From the NCBI GenBank assembly GCA_018969885.1, contig JAGWXN010000045.1, positions 1-15,730 of the forward strand: a stretch of DNA of 15,730 nucleotides, written 5' to 3'. A model generated the notes under the pieces. It had not been told where the DNA came from and ran no database searches. It was given only the letters and a program-made list of their open reading frames with translations. This document shows positions 8,349 to 14,649 of this stretch, piece after piece. The translations under genes were made by a program, and so were the position numbers. Origin of the DNA: Betaproteobacteria bacterium. GTDB taxonomy: Bacteria; Pseudomonadota; Gammaproteobacteria; Burkholderiales; Burkholderiaceae. Numbering within the stretch: position 1 is the stretch's first letter; each line of letters begins with the position of its first letter.

Positions 8349-8441
8349 TCGTCAAACCCGCGGCCTTTCAATCTTCGGAACGCGCGATGCACGAACGCGT
8401 CGCTCGCTCTAACCTGCCACACCATCAACGAGGACGCCGGT

Positions 8442-8831
8442 ATGAACCTCGATCAGTCTCCCGCATCAGGCGCCACCCCAGCGATGACCGCTGAGGCGCC
8501 CCCACCTGCCACCGCTCCGCAGGATGCACCCCGTTTTGCCGGGCTCGCCGGTCTTGCGCCCGGAGACCCGATGGACAGCGCACGACTGATGAGCGTCATT
8601 CTGTCGCTCGCGGGCGAAGTCTATGTGCTCAAGTCTGAGCTCCAGCGCATGCGTCTGGCTCTCGACGAACGTAAGCTTCTCGACGATGACGCGCTTGAGA
8701 AAGCCGGCCAGAGCGCGGCGATGGCAAGCTGGTTCGCCACCGAAGAGGCCGAATTCGGCCGCACCCTGCTACACGCTTTCACCTCGCCTGATGAATCGCC
8801 CGACGTGAGCGCGGCGATGTTCAGCCGCTAA
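8442..8831 (+). CDS. Small protein of unknown function, paired with a methyltransferase
   Basis: I do not recognise this 129-residue protein. The first 50 or so residues are rich in Ala, Pro and Gly and look disordered. Residues about 50-80, from MSVILSLAGEVYVLKSEL onward, look like an amphipathic or coiled-coil helix with alternating charge. The C-terminal part is acidic (ATEEAEFGRTL) and ends in a polar tail. There are no cysteines, no signal peptide and no transmembrane segment. The ATG at 8442 has GAGGA at 8430-8434 seven bases upstream. It ends four bases before the methyltransferase, so the two are probably one translational unit; an oligomerising partner is possible. The 93-bp gap after hutF holds no convincing promoter or terminator, only a weak hairpin with arms 8380-8384 and 8396-8400, so readthrough from the hut operon is possible. 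Confidence 0.8.
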   Translation: MNLDQSPASGATPAMTAEAPPPATAPQDAPRFAGLAGLAPGDPMDSARLMSVILSLAGEVYVLKSELQRMRLALDERKLLDDDALEKAGQSAAMASWFATEEAEFGRTLLHAFTSPDESPDVSAAMFSR

Positions 8832-8835
8832 CCCG

Positions 8836-9954
8836 ATGAATGCCCCCCATCCCGGCTCCCGTCCCGCGTCACGCGCCTGGCAGACCTCGTTCGAGGTCGA
8901 CGCGTGGCAGAGCTATCTGTCCGGACTGAAACGCCACTGGGGTGGCCCGCTCTATCGTGAGGTCGTCCGCGAAGCGAATGAAGCACCGGCACCCACCGTG
9001 GCAGCGCTCGAACAGCGCATGCAGACAAGCCCCACCTATCGTCTCTATGCCTTCCTGGAGCGCCGTATTCAGCAGATGAAATGGTCGGGGCGATGGGGCT
9101 TTTCCACCGAAGTCGCGCGGCAGAAAGATCAGCTGGCGCCCCTTCTCGCTGAAGCAAGCGCGCTTGTACATCTGGAGCTCGATCCCGATCTCGAGGTTCC
9201 CGCCTACATCGCCGACACCGAAACGCATCAGCAACCCGGTGGGCTGTGGCGCGAGCCGGTCAATGCCTACGCGCTCGCCTGGTACACCACCGGTCTTTCG
9301 TTTGCGCTCTCCGATCCCGACGCCCTCGTTGACTTTTACGCAGCGCGGATCGCCGAGCGCCTGAACGAGCTCGAACTCGAGCCTCATGCGATCCTGGACC
9401 AGGGCTGCACCGCCGGGCGGTCCACACGCGCCATCAAGCGCGCATTGCCGCAGGCCGAGGTCTATGGGTGCGATGTCTGCGTCGGAAGTCTGCAGCTGGG
9501 CGCGCTGCGCACCGTCGAAGAACACACGCCCGTTACGCTGGTTCAGTGCAGCGCCGATGATCTCAGCTTTCCCGACGCAAGCCTCGATGTGGTGGCCTCG
9601 CACTGGCTGTGGCATGAACTGCCTCCCGAAGTGATCCGCCAGACCATCCGGGAAGCTTCAAGGGTGCTGCGCCCGGGTGGGCTGCTGGTCGCCTATGACA
9701 TGTTCGAGGCCATCGGCGGCACCGTCGGTCGCTGGCTGCTGAGCGGCTATGCGGCGCGCAACAACGAGCCTTATGCCCACACGCTGCTTGAATTCGACTG
9801 GCGCGATGAACTTGCCCGGGCCGGATTCTGCGATATTCAGGCCCGCTACGGCCTGCCCCAGGACCCGGGACCGGAGCGGCCTGCAAAGCTTCCGCCGCAG
9901 CGTCTGCACCCCATGACCTTCGTCTCGGCAGTACGGCGCGGCCGCGCCTTCTGA
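8836..9954 (+). CDS. Class I SAM-dependent methyltransferase with an unassigned N-terminal region
   Basis: Predicted cytoplasmic methyltransferase of 372 residues; substrate unknown. Residues about 183-330 form the Rossmann-type domain: motif I is ILDQGCTAGRSTRAIK (186-201), an acidic residue ending strand 2 is Asp213 in VYGCDV, the adenine-side block is SADDLSFPDASLDVV, and LRPGGLLVAYDM (278-289) ends the SAM-binding half. Motif I has Thr where most relatives have Gly (DxGCGxG), a variation tolerated in the family. SHWLWHELPPEV resembles the HE-containing block of a small-molecule methyltransferase group. The first 180 residues are a mostly helical region that I cannot assign; it may give substrate or partner specificity. 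The gene begins four bases after the small protein and has no clear ribosome binding site, which fits coupling to it. Confidence 0.85.
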   Translation: MNAPHPGSRPASRAWQTSFEVDAWQSYLSGLKRHWGGPLYREVVREANEAPAPTVAALEQRMQTSPTYRLYAFLERRIQQMKWSGRWGFSTEVARQKDQLAPLLAEASALVHLELDPDLEVPAYIADTETHQQPGGLWREPVNAYALAWYTTGLSFALSDPDALVDFYAARIAERLNELELEPHAILDQGCTAGRSTRAIKRALPQAEVYGCDVCVGSLQLGALRTVEEHTPVTLVQCSADDLSFPDASLDVVASHWLWHELPPEVIRQTIREASRVLRPGGLLVAYDMFEAIGGTVGRWLLSGYAARNNEPYAHTLLEFDWRDELARAGFCDIQARYGLPQDPGPERPAKLPPQRLHPMTFVSAVRRGRAF

Positions 9955-9983
9955 CCCCTTCATTTTTCATCGCCGGAGACCGC

Positions 9984-10973
9984 ATGATCCCCACACCGAC
10001 TGTCCGCCGCCTGCTTTCCGCCGCACTGCTCGCCCTCACGGCCAGTGCAAGCGCGCCCGCGCTGGCCCAGGCCTCCGACTATCCCAACCGCCCGATCCGG
10101 GTCATCGTCCCCTTTCCGCCGGGCGGCCCTACCGACATGATCGCGAGGGCCGTTGGCACCAAGCTCACCGAGCGCTGGGGCCAGCCCGTACTGGTCGAAA
10201 ACAAGCCCGGCGGCAGCACCATCATTGGCGTTGATTTCGTGGTCAAGTCGCCTGCTGATGGCTACACGCTGCTACTGGGCTCAAACAGCCTGTCGCTCAA
10301 TCGGTTTCTGGTCGCCAAGGTGCCCTACGACGTCGACCGCGATATTGCGCCCATCATCCTGGTGGCGAAAATTTCAAACGCGCTGGTGGTCCATCCGTCG
10401 GTTCCGGTGAACAACCTGAATGAATTCCTTGCCTACGCCCGCGCCAACCCAAACAAGCTCACCTATGGTTCAACCGGCCAGGGCACGGCCACCCATCTGT
10501 TTGCCGAACTGTTTTCCATGATGACCGGTGTCAAGATGGTTCACATCCCCTACAAGGGCACGGGCCATGCAGTCGTGGATCTGGTGGCCGGGCAAATCAA
10601 TCTGATGTTTGACAGCCTGTCCACCGTCATCCCCAACGAGAAAGCAGGCAAGGTGCGCATGATCGGTCTCACCAACTCGCAACGGTCGGCGGCTGCGCCA
10701 CAGTTCCCGACGCTGCATGAGCTCGGCGTCACGGGCTACGAGGCCACGGGCTGGTTCGGGTTTGCTGCGCAGTCAGGGGTCCCGCGCGACATCATCGCCA
10801 AGCTCAACGCCGAAATCGATCAGATCATCCGCACGCCGGAGATGCGCGAGCGTCTGATCGGTTTTGGTAGCGACGTGGTGGGTGGCCCGCCTGAAACCTT
10901 CAAGACCTTCATCGCCTCCGAGGCAGAGAAGTGGGGCAAGGTGATTCAGCAGGCCAACATCAAAGCGCAGTGA
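9984..10973 (+). CDS. Bug/TctC-family periplasmic solute receptor
   Basis: Tripartite tricarboxylate transporter receptor of the Bug family, which is hugely expanded in Burkholderiales and binds small carboxylates or related solutes in the periplasm. The 329-residue protein has a Sec signal peptide: basic start, hydrophobic LLSAALLALTA, then ALAQA with likely cleavage after residue 30. The mature part opens with the hallmark YPNRPIRVIVPFPPGG and continues with VVENKPGG, KSPADGYTLL, a TYGSTGQGTATHL region and VHIPYKGTG. The ATG at 9984 has GGAG at 9975-9978 five bases upstream. There is no TctA/TctB membrane pair in the window, as is common for Bug genes. It lies 29 bp after the methyltransferase and converges with the FAD oxidase across 19 bp, with no visible terminator. 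The ligand cannot be predicted. Confidence 0.94.
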   Translation: MIPTPTVRRLLSAALLALTASASAPALAQASDYPNRPIRVIVPFPPGGPTDMIARAVGTKLTERWGQPVLVENKPGGSTIIGVDFVVKSPADGYTLLLGSNSLSLNRFLVAKVPYDVDRDIAPIILVAKISNALVVHPSVPVNNLNEFLAYARANPNKLTYGSTGQGTATHLFAELFSMMTGVKMVHIPYKGTGHAVVDLVAGQINLMFDSLSTVIPNEKAGKVRMIGLTNSQRSAAAPQFPTLHELGVTGYEATGWFGFAAQSGVPRDIIAKLNAEIDQIIRTPEMRERLIGFGSDVVGGPPETFKTFIASEAEKWGKVIQQANIKAQ

Positions 10974-10992
10974 CTGATTCACCGCAACACAC

Positions 10993-12525
10993 TCAACCCA
11001 ATCCCAGCACGCCCGGGTTCATACGCCGACCGGGGTCGAGCGCATCGCGCAGCCGCGTCAGCAGCGCCGCCGACCCGGCATCGAGCCGCTCGGCATGTCG
11101 GTAAAAGCGCCCTGCCTGGGCATGCGCTGCATCATGACGCTCGAAGCACTCTCGCGCTTCGGCGCGTAGCCTGCCCACCAGCTCGCGTGCCGCGTCGTTT
11201 CGGGGGCGCCCGGCAAAGCGCTCACGGTTGCGGGCGGACAGATGCTTCAGGTGAATGGGATCAAGCTCATCGGGCCAGAAAAACATCGGCTCGATCGTAA
11301 GATAGGGCCCGGCGGCTGACATCAGATAAGACTGCCGAATGCCGACCGCCTGCATGGCGGCACGATGCCGCGAAAACAAAGCTTCCAGGTCAGCAAGTGC
11401 GGCCTGCGCTCTGGACGGCGCCAACATGCCGTGCACCGGAATCCAGCGCTCACCCTCCACGCCGACAAAGCCCCGGATGGAATAGGGCCGCGCGCGGAGC
11501 GCAGTAGGGACCGTGGGCTCGATCTCGCGTGCGGAGCGACTGCAGCGCTCGCGCGCAAGCGCCATCAGTTGCTCGGCCACCTGCGCGGTGGGCGCCTCGG
11601 CTGTGAGGTGCAGCGACCACTTGGCCGCTGCCAGTTCAAATCGGCCCTTCACCATCGACGCCATCTCGCGAATCGCCCCCAGCGCCGACCCGGCGCTCGC
11701 CGCCACCGCGCCGGCGGTGCGTAGCGCCTCGCCCGCTTCGAGCCGGCCGGCATCTTCGCCCCGGCTCTGATCCAGCACGAGCGCTCGGGTCACCAGACCG
11801 GCCGCGCGCAGCTCGATGATATCGGCCACCATGACCTGCGGGTCGGCGTAGGCAAACGACGCGAACGCTGCGGGCTGATCGCGTACCAGGCGAAGCACCA
11901 CCTCGGTCTTGACGCCGAACACGCCGCAGTCACCGATGAAGAGGCCCGTGAGATCGGGGCCCGCATGCCGGTGAAATGGCAGGGCGCCGGCACGGGCACC
12001 GCTACCGGTGACGGCGACCGTTCCGTCCGCCAGCACCACCCTCACCCCGAGCACGCCATCCATGCTGCCCGGCACATATTGCGAAATCGCCCCACCCACC
12101 GTGGTGACCGCCCCCGAGATCGGGCCTGGCACCTGCGAGCGAAGGCCGTGCGGGGCGAGTGCCTCGGCCAGCCGTTGCCAGCTGACCCCGCTGCCCACCA
12201 CCGCAAACATGTCTTCAGCATGAATCTCGATCCGGTCGAGCCGCGACGAATCGACCACCACCGCCGCCGAGGGCGCCGCCAGCCCTCGGGTGTAAGACAA
12301 CCCGGCCCCCCGCGCCACCACCGGGAGTCCGGCAAGGCAGGCCTGGCGAACGATCTCGGACACCTCCGTCGTGGACCCGGGCCGTACCACCAGCGCCGCT
12401 GGCGCAGGGCGTGGAAACGGAAACAGGTCGGCCACCGCCGCCTCCAGCTCGGGCGCGTCCGTCACGACATGCTCGGCGCCCAGCCTGGCGCGCAGCGCGG
12501 CAGCAAGAGTTTCGATCGACGACAT
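10993..12525 (-). CDS. FAD-binding oxidase, GlcD/VAO type
   Basis: Flavoprotein of the PCMH/VAO fold, related to the D-lactate, glycolate and 4-cresol oxidase group. The 510-residue protein has the FAD-binding region at about 45-215: VVRPGSTTEVSEIV, the pyrophosphate loop ARGAGLSYTRG (71-81), SQVPGPISGAVTTVGG, and DLTGLFIGDCGVFGVKTEVVLRL (191-213). The C-terminal FAD-oxidase half ends in a typical LRDALDPGRRMNPG. In many glycolate-oxidase relatives the loop is GLFIGSEGTLG; here it is GDCGVFG. The start at 12525 is preferred. The frame is open to 12690, but that extension would run over the divergent acyl-CoA synthetase start. GAGG (complement of 12535-12538) lies nine bases upstream. The substrate is probably a hydroxy acid or an aromatic or heterocyclic alcohol or acid, inferred only from family and neighbours. 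Confidence 0.85.
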   Translation of the reverse strand: MSSIETLAAALRARLGAEHVVTDAPELEAAVADLFPFPRPAPAALVVRPGSTTEVSEIVRQACLAGLPVVARGAGLSYTRGLAAPSAAVVVDSSRLDRIEIHAEDMFAVVGSGVSWQRLAEALAPHGLRSQVPGPISGAVTTVGGAISQYVPGSMDGVLGVRVVLADGTVAVTGSGARAGALPFHRHAGPDLTGLFIGDCGVFGVKTEVVLRLVRDQPAAFASFAYADPQVMVADIIELRAAGLVTRALVLDQSRGEDAGRLEAGEALRTAGAVAASAGSALGAIREMASMVKGRFELAAAKWSLHLTAEAPTAQVAEQLMALARERCSRSAREIEPTVPTALRARPYSIRGFVGVEGERWIPVHGMLAPSRAQAALADLEALFSRHRAAMQAVGIRQSYLMSAAGPYLTIEPMFFWPDELDPIHLKHLSARNRERFAGRPRNDAARELVGRLRAEARECFERHDAAHAQAGRFYRHAERLDAGSAALLTRLRDALDPGRRMNPGVLGLG

Positions 12526-12564
12526 GAGATTCAGCCTCGCTATCTGAAGGCTGCCATAGTAGCC

Positions 12565-12575
12565 GTCACGCTGAC
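12565..12575. promoter_or_regulatory. Inverted repeat GTCA-N3-TGAC in the divergent promoter region
   Basis: The 67-bp region 12526-12592 separates the FAD oxidase from the acyl-CoA synthetase and must hold promoters for both. No convincing -35/-10 pairs were found. It contains GTCACGCTGAC, an inverted repeat with 4-bp arms, and a wider one, ATAGT (12556-12560) with ACTAT (12577-12581). The same GTCA-N3-TGAC arrangement recurs at 14138-14148 upstream of the molybdenum hydroxylase. Arms this short arise by chance, so operator function is a guess. Confidence 0.3.
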
Positions 12576-12592
12576 CACTATCGTTCCAATCC

Positions 12593-14125
12593 ATGTCTGA
12601 CAGCATTCGCCACGGCGGTTCACGTTCCATCCTGATTGCCGATGGCATTCGCTCGGCTGCGTTTCGCACCCCGGAAAAAATCGCCATCACCGAAGGTACG
12701 CGCCGCCTCTCCTACCGGCAGCTGGTCGAGCGCATCGACCGCGTCTCGCAGCTCGCCGCCGGTCTGGGTCTTGGCCGTGGCGACCATGCCGCGATTCAGT
12801 GCCGCAATCGGCTCGAGTATCTCGAACTGGTCGCCGGCCTGTCGTCAGCCGGGGTGGCCTGCGCGACCGTCGGGCCGGCGGCACCGGGGCCTGAGCTGCG
12901 TTTCATCTGCGAAGACTCGCGCGCGCGCATTCTGTTCGTCGATGAGGCGCTCGCCGAGCAGGCGCGAGCCTCAGTGCCACCCGGAGTCGAGCGTATCGTC
13001 GTGATGGAACGCGACTATGAGGCACTGATCAAGCAGGCTCGCTCCTCACGCCTGGATGCTGGCATCACCGAACACGACATCTTCTCTGTTCCCTACACCT
13101 CGGGCGCCACCGGCCGACCCAAGGGGGTGATGCTCGCGCACCGCGGCCGGGTACTCGCCTGCTACGCAATGGCCGCAGAGCACGGCTGCTACGGTCCCGA
13201 CGACCGCGCGGTGGCCACTACGCCCATGTTCCATGGTGCGGGCTTTCTGATGTCGCTCGCGCCGGTGTTCTTCGGCGGCTCGGTGGTGATCATGCCGAAG
13301 TTCGACATCGAGGCCCTGCTCGCAGCCATCGAACACACCCGGGCCACCAGCGCCTACATGGTGCCCACGCACTTTGCTGCCCTCTTTGCCGCGGGCGAAC
13401 GCGCGCGTCGCTATGACGTGAGCTCGCTCAAGGCCGTGATCTCCGGCACCGCGCCGCTCGCACAATCCATGAAAGCCGAGATCATTGCGCATTTCGGCGA
13501 GGGCCGGCTGTTCGAGCGCTACGGCACCACCGAGACCAACATCGCCTGCGCGCTGCGCCCCGCCGATCAATTGCGCAAGATCGCCTGCGTCGGCCAGCCG
13601 CTTCCCGCCACCCATCTGCGGGTACTCGATGACGACGGACAGGATGTTGCAGCCGGTGAGGTCGGCGAACTGGCAGTGGCCTCGCCCTATCTGTTTTCGG
13701 GGTATCTGAATCTCCCGGAGGCCACCGAGAAATCGATGCGGGGCGACTGGTTCGTGACCGGCGACCTGGCCCGCATCGATGACGAAGGCTATGTGTATCT
13801 GGTGGACCGTAAGAACGACATGATCATCAGCGGGGGCGAGAACGTCTATCCCCGAGAGGTCGAAGAGGTTCTGCTCTCACACCCGGCGGTCGCCGAATGC
13901 GCAGCCGCGGGCCTCCCCCATCCCTATTGGGGCGAACAGGTGACCGCATGGGTGGTGATGCGGCCAAACATGAACGCAGAGGCTGACGACCTCGCGAGAC
14001 TCTGCCGCGAGCAACTGTCTGCGTACAAGGTACCGAAGGAGATCCGGCAGGTGGCCGCGCTGCCCCGCAACTCCATGGGCAAGATCCTGCGCCGCGAACT
14101 GCGCGCGGGCTGGCCAAGGAGCTGA
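12593..14125 (+). CDS. AMP-forming acyl-CoA synthetase (ANL superfamily)
   Basis: Activates a carboxylic acid with ATP and CoA through an acyl-adenylate. The 510-residue protein has all core motifs: the phosphate loop YTSGATGRPKG (168-178), the RYGTTETN block (309-316), the YLVDRKNDMIISGGENVYP hinge region (402-420) and the C-terminal catalytic lysine Lys497 in MGKILRRE. The sequence is closest in feel to medium-chain, aromatic or malonyl-type CoA ligases, but specificity cannot be called. The ATG at 12593 has no evident ribosome binding site, and starts further inside would cut conserved sequence. It is divergent from the FAD oxidase and 68 bp upstream of the molybdenum hydroxylase genes, on the same strand. 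The context suggests activation of an acid made or taken up by the neighbouring genes. Confidence 0.92.
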   Translation: MSDSIRHGGSRSILIADGIRSAAFRTPEKIAITEGTRRLSYRQLVERIDRVSQLAAGLGLGRGDHAAIQCRNRLEYLELVAGLSSAGVACATVGPAAPGPELRFICEDSRARILFVDEALAEQARASVPPGVERIVVMERDYEALIKQARSSRLDAGITEHDIFSVPYTSGATGRPKGVMLAHRGRVLACYAMAAEHGCYGPDDRAVATTPMFHGAGFLMSLAPVFFGGSVVIMPKFDIEALLAAIEHTRATSAYMVPTHFAALFAAGERARRYDVSSLKAVISGTAPLAQSMKAEIIAHFGEGRLFERYGTTETNIACALRPADQLRKIACVGQPLPATHLRVLDDDGQDVAAGEVGELAVASPYLFSGYLNLPEATEKSMRGDWFVTGDLARIDDEGYVYLVDRKNDMIISGGENVYPREVEEVLLSHPAVAECAAAGLPHPYWGEQVTAWVVMRPNMNAEADDLARLCREQLSAYKVPKEIRQVAALPRNSMGKILRRELRAGWPRS

Positions 14126-14137
14126 AACACCGTTATC

Positions 14138-14148
14138 GTCATAGTGAC
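14138..14148. promoter_or_regulatory. Second GTCA-N3-TGAC inverted repeat, upstream of the hydroxylase genes
   Basis: GTCATAGTGAC lies 13 bp after the acyl-CoA synthetase stop and 45 bp before the ATG of the [2Fe-2S] subunit. It has the same arms and spacer length as the element at 12565-12575. If it is an operator it would tie the two transcription units together. No clear promoter boxes were seen near it. Confidence 0.28.
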
Positions 14149-14158
14149 ATCCACACAA

Positions 14159-14180
14159 GCGCCGTCCACGGCGCCGTCCA
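14159..14180 (+). repeat. 10-bp direct repeat and short hairpin in the leader of the hydroxylase genes
   Basis: GCGCCGTCCA occurs twice, at 14159-14168 and 14171-14180, separated by CG. The first copy can also pair with what follows: GCGCCG (14159-14164), loop TCCA, CGGCGC (14169-14174), a perfect 6-bp GC stem. No T-tract follows, so it is not a standard terminator. It ends only a few bases before the AGGAGG ribosome binding site at 14183-14188 and might affect translation or RNA stability. Confidence 0.5.
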
Positions 14181-14193
14181 TCAGGAGGAGACC

Positions 14194-14649
14194 ATGACCA
14201 CCATCACCGTCAACGGCCGAAAGCATTCGGTTGAATCGCCCCCGGATACGCCCCTTCTGTGGGTGCTGATCAGCGAACTCGGTCTCACCGGCCCTAAATA
14301 TGGCTGCGGTCTCGCGCAGTGCGGCGCATGCACCGTGCATGTGGGTGGGCAGGCTGTTCGCTCCTGCTCGATCCCCGTGTCGTCCGTCACCCAGGATGTG
14401 GTCACCGTCGAAGGGCTCGGAACCCCGGAGCGACCGCATCCGGTGCAGAAGGCCTTCATCGAGGCGCAGGCCGTTCAATGTGGCTATTGCACCAATGGCA
14501 TGGTGATGGCGAGCGCTGCGCTCCTTGCAAACAATCCCAAGCCCACCGACGCGCAGATCCGCGAGGCGCTTAACGGCAATCTTTGCCGCTGCAGCGCCCA
14601 TATGCGAATTGTGGCCGCGGTTCGGAAGGCAGCGGAGGTGGCAGCATGA
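14194..14649 (+). CDS. [2Fe-2S] small subunit of a molybdenum hydroxylase (IorA type)
   Basis: Electron-transfer subunit of a xanthine-oxidase-family enzyme. At 151 residues it has the usual size and both clusters: a plant-ferredoxin-type site with Cys38, Cys43, Cys46 and Cys58 (YGCGLAQCGACTVHV and following), and the helical site with Cys96, Cys99, Cys131 and Cys133 (QCGYCTNGM, GNLCRC). It passes electrons from the molybdenum site of the large subunit to an acceptor. No FAD subunit gene is present nearby, as in two-subunit isoquinoline 1-oxidoreductase-like enzymes that use a cytochrome or quinone. The start has a strong AGGAGG at 14183-14188. There is no signal peptide. The stop overlaps the large-subunit start as ATGA. 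Nothing shows the substrate, so the symbol iorA is not assigned. Confidence 0.95.
   Translation: MTTITVNGRKHSVESPPDTPLLWVLISELGLTGPKYGCGLAQCGACTVHVGGQAVRSCSIPVSSVTQDVVTVEGLGTPERPHPVQKAFIEAQAVQCGYCTNGMVMASAALLANNPKPTDAQIREALNGNLCRCSAHMRIVAAVRKAAEVAA

Noticed and set aside
8380..8400. Possible terminator after hutF (ACGCG with CGCGT)
   Set aside because: The stem is only 5 bp with an 11-base loop and no T-tract follows, so termination cannot be claimed.
8402..8420. Possible promoter between hutF and the small protein (TCTAAC as -10)
   Set aside because: No acceptable -35 sequence lies 16-18 bp upstream.
8836..9954. Methyltransferase as a histidine-modifying enzyme (EgtD-like)
   Set aside because: Its position next to hut genes suggested it, but the sequence shows none of the EgtD character I would expect and a 93-bp gap separates it from hutF.
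12526..12690. N-terminal extension of the FAD oxidase by 55 residues
   Set aside because: It would run across the divergent promoter region and the first codons of the acyl-CoA synthetase. The FAD domain starts normally from 12525, which has a GAGG upstream.
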